Origin: Planctomycetota bacterium | GTDB taxonomy: Bacteria; Planctomycetota; Phycisphaerae; Phycisphaerales; Phycisphaeraceae | NCBI GenBank assembly: GCA_016350165.1 | Contig: CP066225.1 | Coordinates: 1,550,001 to 1,614,000 of the forward strand | Direction of reading: 5' to 3' | DNA: 64,000 nt | Position numbers and translations under genes: made by a program | Notes under the pieces: model-generated | Told to the model about the DNA's origin: nothing | Databases searched by the model: none | What the model saw: only the letters and a program-made list of their open reading frames with translations | Shown: positions 1 to 9,440 of the stretch, in pieces | How positions within the stretch are numbered: the stretch's first letter is position 1 | How the letters are laid out: each line of letters starts with the position of its first letter

Positions 1-474
1 GGCGCCATGCAGCTGCTCACCTACGATGAGCTTGAAGGCGTCATGGCCCACGAACTTGCTCACGTTAAAAACCGTGACACACTCACCTCAACCATCGCAG
101 CAACCATCGCCGGTGCAATCTCATTCGTCGTATGGATGTTCTTATGGGATCGTGATGCACACCCACTCGTCAAAATCGGCGTCTTCATCCTCGCTCCAAT
201 TGCCGCTGGAATCATCCAGATGGCCATCTCACGCTCTCGCGAGTTCGTCGCCGACCATGACGGCGCTGAAATTGCAGGCACCCCCAACGGCCTCATCTCC
301 GCCCTACAAAAGCTTGAAGCCTCAGCCAAACGCATTCCTCTCGAAAACGAAACACCCGCCCAAAACCACATGTTCATCGTGCAACCACTCTCAGCAACCA
401 AAGCACTCTCATCACTCTTCGCAACTCACCCAAGCACCGAAGACCGCATCGCCAAACTCTCTCAAATGAGATAA
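1..474 (+). CDS. htpX: HtpX-type M48 zinc metalloprotease, C-terminal part
   Basis: The frame is open to the window edge, so only the C-terminal ~157 residues are present; the first visible Met is internal. The zinc-binding HELAHVKNRD segment carries the HExxH motif, and a downstream SREFVADHDGAEI segment supplies the third ligand region (ExxxD) typical of M48 peptidases. Two hydrophobic stretches lie between them, as in HtpX, which is an inner-membrane protease for misfolded membrane proteins. The tail (THPSTEDRIAKL) matches the family's usual HPPxxxRIxxL ending. A strong hairpin terminator follows. The family is secure; HtpX rather than another M48 member is inferred from the spacing and membrane segments. 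Confidence 0.88.
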   Translation, partial: GAMQLLTYDELEGVMAHELAHVKNRDTLTSTIAATIAGAISFVVWMFLWDRDAHPLVKIGVFILAPIAAGIIQMAISRSREFVADHDGAEIAGTPNGLISALQKLEASAKRIPLENETPAQNHMFIVQPLSATKALSSLFATHPSTEDRIAKLSQMR

Positions 475-515
475 CACCTAATCATTGATTAGAACCGATA
501 TTCAACTCCCCCTCC

Positions 516-545
516 AAGGCTCGCTCCCATCGCGAGCCTTTTTTA
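516..545 (+). terminator. intrinsic terminator of htpX
   Basis: A 9-bp perfect stem AAGGCTCGC / GCGAGCCTT (516-524, 532-540) with a 7-base loop, followed by a T run. Confidence 0.88.
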
Positions 546-701
546 TCATCCACAAACCACTGTCACATTAATCACAATAATCGCAATTTCTCAAAAGCAT
601 TTCCCCTCAATCTCATGAACATACCTGTATGGCCATATAACATCACTTCACCAGATATCTGCACACACCGTCTTACCCCTCTTCTTTCAACGCACCACCT
701 A

Positions 702-736
702 AACCGCGAGGTTTCCTCCTCCTCGCGGTTATTTTT
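702..736 (+). terminator. orphan intrinsic terminator
   Basis: A 10-bp perfect stem AACCGCGAGG / CCTCGCGGTT (702-711, 721-730) and then ATTTTT. No gene precedes it after the htpX terminator, so it may end a small RNA or an unread small gene. Confidence 0.7.
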
Positions 737-1031
737 CGAATCTCGTACTCCTCATTTTCAGCCATCTCCCACCTCTCAACCTCAATCCACCTCATCATCC
801 ACAACCCGACACTCATGCCCATCCACAACACCGTGCCTATAATTTCGCACCTCAAAAATACGTAAGACGTACCACGACTTTTGCACAATTAACTCACCAC
901 CTCACCCGATAACCTTACCCACACACAGCACCCAGACTTACATCAAACCACTCAGCATCGTGATTTACTAACTCGAACTCATTTTGTCGATTAATCACTA
1001 CATGTAAAAGCGGTTATTACTGACAAACACT

Positions 1032-1937
1032 ATGAACCCTGGAGACCTCTTCCTACTCTTTTGGCTCATCATCTCTGCCCTGATCTCAGTCTGGGTATAC
1101 AACGATCTTCCGCGCCGATCCCCCGCACTTCGCCTCATGAAACCCGCATGGATTCTCATCTGCATCTACACCGGTATCTTCGGCCTCCTCGTCTACGAAC
1201 TCACTTGCAAATCAAGCAAACCTCTCATCGAACACTCACGACGCTTCCGCGCTTCAAACTTCCGTAAAGCTTCCGCATCAACTGTCCACTGCGTCACCGG
1301 CGCATCCACCGGCATCATCATCGCTGCAACCATCGCCTCAATCCTCGGCATGCCGACTTGGCTCGAATTCATTCTCGAATATATCCTCTCATTCGCTTTC
1401 GCCATCCTCCTCTTTCACGGCCTCTACCACGCAAACACATACAACTCATACGTCCGTGCAATCAACAAAACGATCCTCTCTGAATGGATTTCACTCAACT
1501 TTGTCCTCGCTGCAATCTTCCCCGTCATCTCAGTCTGCTTCACCGTCATTCCAGAAGCCGATCACCCAACCCTCATCCGCTTCTGGTTCGTCATGCAGCT
1601 CTCAGCAATCGTCGGCTTCCTCGCAGGCTTCCCCATGATCCACTGGCTCGTCGATCACAACCTCAAACCTCTACTTCTCTATCCACCCAAAGACCGCATC
1701 AACCATCCCTACACACGACAAAAAAAAAGCACAACTCACTCTCATCCTCCTGCTTCCGCCATCGGCTCACACTGCAGAATCAGTCACACACCTGAACTTC
1801 TCATCGCTGCGCTTATCTCACTATTCCTCCTCGCCGCAGGCCTCACCATCGCAATCTACCTCACTCCCAAACTCCCAATGCTCGACTTCGGCGACTCATT
1901 CCCCATGAACAACGAATACGCCGACGACCTTCCATAA
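1032..1937 (+). CDS. DUF4396-type integral membrane protein
   Basis: A 301-residue membrane protein. An N-terminal helix is followed by WVYNDLPRR and a second helix. The core holds ASTVHCVTGASTG, which resembles the conserved His-Cys-x-x-Gly segment of DUF4396 proteins, followed by helices at roughly residues 90-110, 118-135, 160-180 and 190-210. A polar loop (about 215-255) and one more helix near the C terminus extend beyond the family core. The function of DUF4396 is unknown; the conserved His/Cys inside the membrane suggests metal or redox chemistry, but that is speculation. No good Shine-Dalgarno is visible before the ATG. It stands alone. Confidence 0.7.
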   Translation: MNPGDLFLLFWLIISALISVWVYNDLPRRSPALRLMKPAWILICIYTGIFGLLVYELTCKSSKPLIEHSRRFRASNFRKASASTVHCVTGASTGIIIAATIASILGMPTWLEFILEYILSFAFAILLFHGLYHANTYNSYVRAINKTILSEWISLNFVLAAIFPVISVCFTVIPEADHPTLIRFWFVMQLSAIVGFLAGFPMIHWLVDHNLKPLLLYPPKDRINHPYTRQKKSTTHSHPPASAIGSHCRISHTPELLIAALISLFLLAAGLTIAIYLTPKLPMLDFGDSFPMNNEYADDLP

Positions 1938-2264
1938 CTCGCCCTCCCTCACACACCTCTACCCAAAAATCATTGCCACTTCTTAACCTTTGATTTAAGA
2001 TAATCTCGTCATTTAGAGCATCCGTTTTCGAACAACGCTCTAAACATTCACAAACCGGGCATGTTCTGGGATTCGTCTCTTTTAGTTTCCGGGCGGGCAG
2101 CAGCCACATACATAGGCTCATTCAGTTTTCTTCCGCTCATTTCTGTAGCAATCCACACATGCAAAACCTGAGCTTCGGGGTCCACAGCTCTTCATGCGTT
2201 TATACAAACATCACGCATCCGCCGCGCCCCTGCCGCTCATTTCTTGATCAAGGGAGTACTTCCT
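1938..2264. other. intergenic leader with a stem-loop
   Basis: 327 bases without a gene. A perfect 8-bp inverted repeat TTTAGAGC / GCTCTAAA (2012-2019, 2037-2044), with a possible inner CGTT/AACG pairing, lies ~220 bases before the barrel-protein gene. It has no T run, so it looks more like a leader structure or operator than a terminator. Confidence 0.4.
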
Positions 2265-2987
2265 ATGCGCCGTATCCTTACCAGCCTCTGTGCTGTCACA
2301 CTTCTTTCAACCGCCGCTCACGCTCAAGATTATCTGTCAGATTACAAAACCGCCTACGATTCACCTGCATACAATGCCGAACTCGATCTCGCTAACACCA
2401 ACGAAGCCGCACCTTTCTTTGACGGCGTCACAACCTACGCTCAAGTCTTCGGCTCCTTCGGCATCACCAACCAATCTGAATTTACCGCAGATTTCCCAGG
2501 CATCGGCACACTCTCAAACGATGAAGTCGATATGGACAACGCCATCGGCGCAGGCTTCGCCTTCGGTCTTCGCAAAGAAAAATGGCGCGCTGAATTCGAA
2601 GCTTCCGTACAGCGCTTCGGCTACTCAGAAACCGTCGGCATCAACGGACTCGACACCGACCTCACAAACTACAACTTCTTCATCAATGCATACTACGACA
2701 TGCCCATCAAGGAAAACATCGACCTATACCTCGGCGGCGGTGCCGGCTGCTCAATCTACCGTGGCGACTTCGACGTCTCCGTCATCGGCAGCGACTTCAA
2801 TGACGTCACACACGACGTCGTCTTCGGCTACCACTTCGACACAGGCCTCAACATCAAACTCAACAAAAAACTCGAAGTCTTCGCAGGTTACCGCCTCTTC
2901 TCAACACAAGACATCGAATTCGACGAAGTCCAAATGGAAGCACCTGTCATCCACACAATCATGACTGGCATCCGTTACAACTTCTAA
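2265..2987 (+). CDS. outer-membrane beta-barrel protein (OmpA/opacity-like)
   Basis: 240 residues from the ATG at 2265, chosen because AAGGGAG lies about 8 bases upstream and the signal peptide (MRRILTSLCAVTLLSTAAHA, then Q) starts there; an in-frame TTG at 2244 would add seven useless residues. The mature part alternates short aromatic/hydrophobic strands with acidic loops and ends in YNF, the C-terminal aromatic signature of outer-membrane barrels recognised by the Bam machinery. The pattern fits a small 8-stranded barrel. Ligand and role are unknown. It is monocistronic, with its own terminator at 3018-3047. Confidence 0.75.
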   Translation: MRRILTSLCAVTLLSTAAHAQDYLSDYKTAYDSPAYNAELDLANTNEAAPFFDGVTTYAQVFGSFGITNQSEFTADFPGIGTLSNDEVDMDNAIGAGFAFGLRKEKWRAEFEASVQRFGYSETVGINGLDTDLTNYNFFINAYYDMPIKENIDLYLGGGAGCSIYRGDFDVSVIGSDFNDVTHDVVFGYHFDTGLNIKLNKKLEVFAGYRLFSTQDIEFDEVQMEAPVIHTIMTGIRYNF

Positions 2988-3017
2988 ATCACAACCCCCC
3001 AGCACGAGATGACTACC

Positions 3018-3047
3018 AAGCCTCGCACGAATCGCGAGGCTTTTTCT
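3018..3047 (+). terminator. intrinsic terminator of the barrel-protein gene
   Basis: A 9-bp perfect stem AAGCCTCGC / GCGAGGCTT (3018-3026, 3034-3042) followed by a T run. Confidence 0.88.
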
Positions 3048-3132
3048 TTACCCATATCCAACCCCACCTGCAACATCTCCCCCCGCTTTACGTCTATATT
3101 AAAACAAGCCGCAATACCCAAACCTCAGAACA

Positions 3133-4533
3133 ATGGACCAAATCACCAAACTACAAAACAACCTCGTCGATCAGTGGGGCGAAATCCAAAACACTTGTGA
3201 CGACTGGGAACAAAAACGCCCATGGTGGTACTGCGCCATCATCAGCCTCATCCTTCCACACGTCGCCATCCGTCGCCTCAATCGACCCTACCTTCGCTGG
3301 TACCAAATCCTCACCCTCCTCGTCATCAACTCCCAACTACTCATGTTCACCAACGTATGCTTCAACGTTGTTCTCAAAGCCACATTTAATACCCATCGCA
3401 GCCAGGAAGGCTTCCTCCTTGAATTTCTCAAACGAATCCAATCCCAGGATTACTTCCTAATCAGCGAACTCATCGTCTTCTCCGCAACTCTCTTCCTCGC
3501 CTTCCTCTTCACAGGCGCTGGCTCACGCGCATACGAACCCATATCCACCGCATTCAAACGCAACGTCACACGTCTTGTCCTTCTGCAAAGCTACTTCATC
3601 ATACGCTTCGGCTTCATGCTCATCATCATGGCTTATCTCGAACGTGTCATCTTCGAACACAACGCAAGTTGGCGTCAAATTTCCATCATCTTCTGGACAC
3701 TCTTCTTCACCTTCATCACCATGCGCATCATTGCCATCATCTCCTGGCGCAACGAACGTCGTGAAATCGGTGGCTACCGCGACGTCTCCTCAGGTGTCTC
3801 CGAAGAAGTCTTCGGCATGGCGTGCGCGTGGCCTCGTATGTGTCAACATTGCGGCTACTCACTACTCGGCCTCGACGACGGTTCAACCTGTCCCGAATGC
3901 GGCAAACGCATGTACGACTCATTCGACGAACAAAAACAACTCTCCGTATGGCGCTACGCCAACCTCAAGCATGAACTCCATCGTTGTTTCATCGGCTGGA
4001 TCAAATGCGGCAGCCTCGGCAACACACTCGCCACACGCATCGCAACCATGCGCGTCGGCGAAAACGTCTTCCGAACATGGACACTCTCATACCTCCTCCT
4101 TCTCCTCGCCATCTACCTCACCCTGCTCACCCACAGCATCATCGCACCTACACAAAACGCACCATCATCACCCGCCAACACATTCTTCTTCTCACCTCTC
4201 TACCAAAGCATCAACCTCGTCACCACCGCCACAGGATTCTATCTCTCGATTAGCCTCCTGCTCTTCTGGATCATCGGCCTCTACTACTCGCACCAAACCA
4301 AACGCAATCTGCTCGGCTTCACCATTCGCGCAGGTCGTTACCTCTCACCATACATCGCCATCGCTGCATACCTCATCGTCATGAGCAGTTTCTGGTTCGC
4401 AGACAAAACAACAAACATCAACATCGAAACCCTCAATTGGCTCGCCGCCTTCACTCTCGCCCTCCCCTTCACTGCTTTATTCACATTCCTCGCAATCCGC
4501 ATCACCCGCGGCGCCCGTTACGTAGGCTACTAA
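3133..4533 (+). CDS. polytopic membrane protein with central zinc ribbon
   Basis: 466 residues. About five hydrophobic helices fill the N-terminal half (roughly residues 30-205). A cytoplasmic-looking zinc ribbon follows at about 237-260 (CQHCGYSLLGL, then CPECGKRM: two CxxC pairs), and then about four more helices to the C terminus. CGYxLxGL...CPECG ribbons recur in Phycisphaerae membrane proteins of unknown function. No enzyme motif was found. A second, smaller ribbon protein is encoded at 22591-23955. Coding is C-ending at third positions, like the rest of this C-rich end of the window. Role unknown. Confidence 0.75.
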   Translation: MDQITKLQNNLVDQWGEIQNTCDDWEQKRPWWYCAIISLILPHVAIRRLNRPYLRWYQILTLLVINSQLLMFTNVCFNVVLKATFNTHRSQEGFLLEFLKRIQSQDYFLISELIVFSATLFLAFLFTGAGSRAYEPISTAFKRNVTRLVLLQSYFIIRFGFMLIIMAYLERVIFEHNASWRQISIIFWTLFFTFITMRIIAIISWRNERREIGGYRDVSSGVSEEVFGMACAWPRMCQHCGYSLLGLDDGSTCPECGKRMYDSFDEQKQLSVWRYANLKHELHRCFIGWIKCGSLGNTLATRIATMRVGENVFRTWTLSYLLLLLAIYLTLLTHSIIAPTQNAPSSPANTFFFSPLYQSINLVTTATGFYLSISLLLFWIIGLYYSHQTKRNLLGFTIRAGRYLSPYIAIAAYLIVMSSFWFADKTTNINIETLNWLAAFTLALPFTALFTFLAIRITRGARYVGY

Positions 4534-4590
4534 AAACCTAAATATCCTTTAATAACAGGTATTTGCGTTCACTCATAACCCTCCACTATC

Positions 4591-5532
4591 ATGTCACACA
4601 TGAATACCAAACACATCGTCATCGCTGGCGGTTCTGGCTTCATGGGACAAAACCTGTCTAATTATCTATTAGACAACCAACACCACGTCACCATCCTCTC
4701 ACGTTCAAAACCCAAAAACCATAACCATTCAAACCTCAACTGGCATCAATGGGACAACCAAACCCTTGGCCCTTGGTCCAGTTCACTCAACAACGCCGAC
4801 GCTATCATCAACCTCGTTGGCCGCACAGTCGATTGCCGAAAAACACCTGAGCAGCGCAAAGAAATCCTTGGCTCTCGCATCGACTCCGTCAACCTTATCG
4901 GCAAGTCTATTCGACAGTTAGACAATCCACCTCCCATTTGGATTCAAGCAGGCACCGCACACATCTTCGGCGACCCAATCCCTCAAGACACCATCATCAC
5001 CGACAACTCTCCCCTCGGCACAGGCTTCGCCCCAGACGTCGGCGCACAATGGGAACAAGCACTCCATAAAAACCTCTTACCCAATCAACGTCACGTCAAT
5101 CTCCGCACCTCTTTCGTCCTCGGCTCAACAGGCGGCGCACTAAAACGCATGGCCACCCTCACACGTCTCGGTCTCGGCGGCAAACTCGGCTCCGGCAAAC
5201 AATATATCTCATGGATTCATGAATCTGACATGACCCAACTCATCGTCAGCGCGATCGACGACCCCACCTACACTGGCACATATCTCATCACCTCACCCAA
5301 CCCCGTCACCAACACGCAATTCATGCAAACGCTTCGCAAAGTTTGCCGTCGCCCCTGGTCACCGCCCGTTCCATCACTCGCCGTCAAATTCGGCGCTCGT
5401 TTCATCATGAACACCGACCCCGAACTCGCCCTCCTAGGCCGCCGCTGCATCCCCACGCGTCTTCAATCCGAAACCCCTTTCAAATTCCAATACCCCAACC
5501 TCCAACCCGCCCTCGAAAACCTACTCCAATAA
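4591..5532 (+). CDS. TIGR01777-family NAD(P)-dependent epimerase (YfcH-like)
   Basis: 313 residues, the normal family length. The N-terminal Rossmann motif is IAGGSGFMGQNL, followed by the LVGRTVDCR segment characteristic of the TIGR01777 branch of extended short-chain dehydrogenases. The C-terminal DUF1731 region is clear (LGRRCIPTRL...FKFQYPNLQPALENLL). The natural substrate of this family is not established. The start is the ATG at 4591; an in-frame ATG at 4600 is equally possible, since neither has a good Shine-Dalgarno. It starts 57 bases after the zinc-ribbon gene with no terminator between, so co-transcription is possible. Confidence 0.88.
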   Translation: MSHMNTKHIVIAGGSGFMGQNLSNYLLDNQHHVTILSRSKPKNHNHSNLNWHQWDNQTLGPWSSSLNNADAIINLVGRTVDCRKTPEQRKEILGSRIDSVNLIGKSIRQLDNPPPIWIQAGTAHIFGDPIPQDTIITDNSPLGTGFAPDVGAQWEQALHKNLLPNQRHVNLRTSFVLGSTGGALKRMATLTRLGLGGKLGSGKQYISWIHESDMTQLIVSAIDDPTYTGTYLITSPNPVTNTQFMQTLRKVCRRPWSPPVPSLAVKFGARFIMNTDPELALLGRRCIPTRLQSETPFKFQYPNLQPALENLLQ

Positions 5533-6129
5533 CCCAACATCGTCCCCACTCATACAACCAGCGATACGCTCTAATAAAACAACTCTTCTTCACTCACTAA
5601 TCAACGATACGTTTTAGTGCAACAACCATACGAGCAACGCTCGCCGCGCCACCCCACAAACCCTTCCACTCACCCCCTCAACACGCACCCCCTTCTTAAA
5701 CCAAATCTTTCGCTCACACCTCAATGGCCAGTTCGACCTCATAAAGGACCCAATCATAAACACACCCTTAGCAAATCCCATACCAAAACCAACCACTCTT
5801 CAAACTGCGCGCACAAAACCGATTTCACCCTTCAAAACCTTCACCATTTCTAACTAAAACCAACGCAAAACGCGCCATTTTTAGCTCATTTCAGGCCAAA
5901 ACCACTCATTTCCGTATACGGGAAAATCACCGAAAATCAATCAACCTTCACATCCGTGCGCACAAAAAACGCGCCTCCACTTTCATAACTCCTTTATTTT
6001 CACTCTAATTTGACAATACCAACCATCAATCAGACTAACACGCGCATAGACGCATTTTCAAAACAGCCTTTTTAAGACCATCTTAAAAACCAATTTCCAA
6101 TCAAAACGTGCGCACAAAACCGAATCCAC
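5533..6129. other. strongly C/A-skewed gene-free island
   Basis: About 600 bases between convergent genes without a credible coding frame. Composition is extreme: by hand count 5641-5760 holds 53 C and 11 G. GCGCACAAAAC recurs (around 5810 and 6110, with a near copy at 5957), along with other GCGC-centred words. An A/T hairpin TTTTTAAGA / TCTTAAAAA (6069-6077, 6081-6089) could be a weak terminator for murD. Confidence 0.5.
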
Positions 6130-7509
6130 TCACCCCAGAACTTCATCCACCAGCCGCATAAACGCTTCCCCGCGCTCCTCATAATTCGCAAACTGATCCC
6201 ACGAAGCGCACCCTGTACTCAACAGCACAACATCCTCATGACCCACGCCTTCAGCAATCGCCTGCACCGCCGCATCCAAATCCCTACACGAAATTACACC
6301 CGCGCCGCCCCCCTTCACAATCCGTTCACTCACCGCCCCAATCGCATACACACCTTTACACCACGCAGCTGCTTCAAACCCCAATCGCTCGTAATCATCA
6401 CCTTTGTCATACCCTCCCACAACCACGTGTACCGTGTCTTTTTCAAAACTGTGCATCCCCAAAATCGCGCCGTCCACCGTCGTGCATTTCGAATCGTTAT
6501 ACACCCTCACTTCATCACCATCACCAACTGCATACGCTCCCACAAACTGCATCCGGTGCGGCAAACCACTGAACCGCGCAACCACATCTTTGCCAACGCT
6601 TTCCCATAACTCATCGACATCGATCGCATCGCACACCGCTTTCACAATACCGCCATTCATGCGGTTGTGTTCGCCCGGCAACACCATCTCAACACCACTC
6701 ACATCCGCTGCACACACCTCAACCAACTCACATTTATCTTTCACCTTAAATCCCGATGCCACAACACCTTCACCCAATATCGCAACACCACCATCCACCA
6801 AACCGTCGAGCAACACACGTTTCGAGTCGCGATATGCTTCGACATGACCGTGCCAATCGAGGTGATTGCTGCCAAAACTTGTGATGATCGCGATACGTTG
6901 TCCGCCCCATGCACTTTGTTTGCCGCGCATGCCTTCGAGCATGAAACTCGACAGCTCCAAAACCACCCAATCATCTTTACTTATCTCGCTTAATTGCCCG
7001 AGAAGTGATCCACCAATATTACCGCCGACCCAACACTTAAATCCATTTACCCCTTTATTTACTATACTTTTCGCTTCACCACCCACTTCGCCCCACTCGG
7101 ATAACACCTCACCCAACATCGCGCATACGGTTGATTTACCTGCTGTACCCGTGACACCAATCACGTTACGTTTATTAGGTAAACGCTCCATCACCAATTC
7201 GATTTCACTTGTAATTACAACGCCGGCTGCATCTGCCGCGCGTACAAATCGATTATTCTCGCGGCTCACCGCCGGGTTCACCACCACCACATCTGCTTTT
7301 GTGAAATCACTCACATTATGCTCACCCAACCGAAACTGTACGTCTAATCCATCCAACGCCGCAACACTGTCTGCTAATGATTCCGCATCACCCATATCCG
7401 TCACAAGTACATCCGCGCCTTGTGCGATCAACCATTTCGTTACGCCTACGCCGCCGCCAAAGCGGCCCAGCCCCATCACGACAACTTGTTTATCTGCGAA
7501 ATCAATCAA
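6130..7509 (-). CDS. murD: UDP-N-acetylmuramoyl-L-alanine--D-glutamate ligase
   Basis: A cytoplasmic Mur ligase adding D-Glu to UDP-MurNAc-L-Ala in peptidoglycan synthesis. 459 residues, close to the usual 440-450. All three domains are visible: an N-terminal Rossmann-like VVVMGLGRFG, a central ATPase with GVTGTAGKST, ELSSF and NHLDWHG, and a C-terminal domain with PHR, NDSK and LSTGCASWDQFANYEERG. The start is TTG at 7509: an in-frame stop lies a short way upstream with no ATG or GTG between, and the first internal Met would cut the first beta strand. A GGAAA stretch precedes it. It sits alone rather than in a dcw cluster. It implies peptidoglycan, as now accepted for planctomycetes. Confidence 0.95.
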   Translation of the reverse strand: MIDFADKQVVVMGLGRFGGGVGVTKWLIAQGADVLVTDMGDAESLADSVAALDGLDVQFRLGEHNVSDFTKADVVVVNPAVSRENNRFVRAADAAGVVITSEIELVMERLPNKRNVIGVTGTAGKSTVCAMLGEVLSEWGEVGGEAKSIVNKGVNGFKCWVGGNIGGSLLGQLSEISKDDWVVLELSSFMLEGMRGKQSAWGGQRIAIITSFGSNHLDWHGHVEAYRDSKRVLLDGLVDGGVAILGEGVVASGFKVKDKCELVEVCAADVSGVEMVLPGEHNRMNGGIVKAVCDAIDVDELWESVGKDVVARFSGLPHRMQFVGAYAVGDGDEVRVYNDSKCTTVDGAILGMHSFEKDTVHVVVGGYDKGDDYERLGFEAAAWCKGVYAIGAVSERIVKGGGAGVISCRDLDAAVQAIAEGVGHEDVVLLSTGCASWDQFANYEERGEAFMRLVDEVLG

Positions 7510-7606
7510 AGCATTTTTCCATATGCAATCACATTCATCGATCCCTCACACTCAATCTCATTGTACTTCATGATACCCCGTCGTGATCGCAATGCATACC
7601 TATGAA

Positions 7607-7639
7607 AAAAGCGTGATGACGATTTGTCATCACGCTTTT
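7607..7639 (-). terminator. bidirectional-type terminator of the CvpA-like gene
   Basis: A 14-bp perfect stem AAAAGCGTGATGAC / GTCATCACGCTTTT (7607-7620, 7626-7639) with a 5-base loop and A/T runs on both sides. It lies just past the stop of the minus-strand gene at 7659. Confidence 0.9.
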
Positions 7640-7658
7640 AATTTTTCATTTCAGCAAT

Positions 7659-9356
7659 TTATTTCTTAGGTGCAGCCTTTGGAACGTCGATGTTCAGTTC
7701 CTGCTCTGAGCTACCGACGATCAATTCCTTGATTACGCGGCCGCGGTTGACCTTGAAGTAAACATAAAGCTTGTCGTCGCTGCCCAATTTATTGATCGGC
7801 AACTGTTTTGCTCTCTGAAGCTCTCTTGCTTCGATAACAGTTCTGCCACTCTTCCTCTGTGACCAGACATAACCAATCGCGTTATGAACATTGCCGTTGC
7901 TGTCTCTCACGCCGAGCAGACCAAGTGCACCGGCTGACGCCATTGCTTTACCAAAGATTGAGCGAGCACGATCTGGTGTGAGCGTGATACGCAACACTGC
8001 TTGGTGAGTTGGGACATAGAAACTGTCGATACGGTTGCTACGACTTGCAGTCTTACCCTTCTCAACAGTTGCTTTACCGCTGAGGATAGCATTGCCGTTA
8101 AGTGTCAGGTTACGAGCAAAGTTCTTGCTGACAGCCTTTGGAAGCTTGTTTGAGATTTCGACCCAAGTGCCGATCGCACCTGAACGTGAACCGGTAGGAT
8201 CACCAACTTCGTTGGAGCTTTCATTGTCATCAGAAGCTGATGCGCTAGCGGCGTCGCCTTCTGAAAGTGCACCGACAATTGAAGCGACAACATCAACATC
8301 CTCTTCCCATGCACTCTTGCGAGGAACTTCGAAACGAAGGTTACGGATGGTGAGGTATTTCACTTCTTCGCTGTTAGCACTTGGCACGACGAAAATGTAA
8401 GCAATGCTGGTATCTCTATCGGAGCCCCATGCCTGATCGCTACGTGATTCGAATGCTTTAAAGAAGCGACGATCACCGTCAGCTTTTGAGAAAGCCTTTG
8501 GTGCGTAGATGCCTTTGTTGGTCATCAGACGAACTTGTGAAGCAGGGATGCGGAATGTGCCATCACCATCGAAGGTGCCGACTGTTTTTCCGCTTGGCTT
8601 CGTAACAGTTGTATCAACGACGATCAGCTGCATGCCGTCGGAGTTGAGTGAATCACCGATAGCGGTGTTGACTGCAGTGCTGAGGCCGGTGTTGTCTGAA
8701 GGACGGTAGTAAACTTTACCGATTGAGATGTCATCGTGAGCAGCAACGATTGACCCATTGTCACTAGCTGTCTGCTTGTTGATCGCGATCATCTTTGGAA
8801 GTTCAGGACGAGCGTTAGCAAGGTTCACATCGCTAAAGGTAGGCGAGAACGCATTGCGTGAGAGGAAACGGAAGAAACCGTATGAGTAATCATCAACTTT
8901 GATCCAGAGGTTAGCACCGTCACTCTTAGTGACGCGGCCGCCGCCTTCGGCTTCCCAAGGCTGATAACCAAAGGTTGTGTAACCGGTAGGAAGAAGACCG
9001 AGGCCCATGACAAGAATGCCAGCGGTGAGGACGGCACTGATGCCACCACAGATTGCACCACCGACGCCACCGAGAATCTGATTGAACTGCATGTTCTTAC
9101 GGATCAGCTTATCGAGGGACATACGGATGATGATCAGAAGTAAGCCGAAGGGAAGCATGAGGCCAACGCTCATCGCGATGGTAGGCTTCCACATCATGAC
9201 CATCCCGGAGAGTGGCTCCCAGAGTGCGAAAGCGAGAGTACCCGCAGCGATTGTCGCACATAGATGGATCAAGGCTGAGAAGAAGCCCTGCACGCTCCAC
9301 ATGTAAATCATCCCGATGATAAAGATGATCAAGAGAATGTTGAGTACATAAAGCAT
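7659..9356 (-). CDS. CvpA-like membrane protein with large C-terminal domain
   Basis: 565 residues. The first ~125 form four hydrophobic helices in the CvpA/colicin-V-production arrangement, with a Gly-rich last pair (ILGGVGGAICGGISAVLTAG). A polar region of about 430 residues follows, rich in beta-prone segments, with an acidic serine-rich stretch near residues 355-375, ending PKAAPKK. Ordinary CvpA is ~160 residues, so most of this protein is an added domain of unknown role, probably outside the cytoplasm. It lies 84 bases after the degenerate ATPase gene, with only a weak hairpin (9394-9410) between, so the three minus-strand genes may be one transcript. Confidence 0.65.
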   Translation of the reverse strand: MLYVLNILLIIFIIGMIYMWSVQGFFSALIHLCATIAAGTLAFALWEPLSGMVMMWKPTIAMSVGLMLPFGLLLIIIRMSLDKLIRKNMQFNQILGGVGGAICGGISAVLTAGILVMGLGLLPTGYTTFGYQPWEAEGGGRVTKSDGANLWIKVDDYSYGFFRFLSRNAFSPTFSDVNLANARPELPKMIAINKQTASDNGSIVAAHDDISIGKVYYRPSDNTGLSTAVNTAIGDSLNSDGMQLIVVDTTVTKPSGKTVGTFDGDGTFRIPASQVRLMTNKGIYAPKAFSKADGDRRFFKAFESRSDQAWGSDRDTSIAYIFVVPSANSEEVKYLTIRNLRFEVPRKSAWEEDVDVVASIVGALSEGDAASASASDDNESSNEVGDPTGSRSGAIGTWVEISNKLPKAVSKNFARNLTLNGNAILSGKATVEKGKTASRSNRIDSFYVPTHQAVLRITLTPDRARSIFGKAMASAGALGLLGVRDSNGNVHNAIGYVWSQRKSGRTVIEARELQRAKQLPINKLGSDDKLYVYFKVNRGRVIKELIVGSSEQELNIDVPKAAPKK

Positions 9357-9440
9357 AATCTATTCGCCAATTAGAAGTTATTTTTTAATCAAGCAGCATG
9401 TTAGATGCTGTGGTTAGTGACACGGAACTAAGTTACTGAG

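Larger units (their letters stand above)
475..1031. other. gene-free stretch with two terminator hairpins
   Basis: No convincing coding frame. It holds the htpX terminator (516-545) and a second terminator-like hairpin (702-736) about 160 bases further on. Nothing coding lies between the two hairpins, so 546-736 may be a short independent transcript. The rest, to the DUF4396 gene, is C/A-rich with no recognisable site. Confidence 0.5.
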
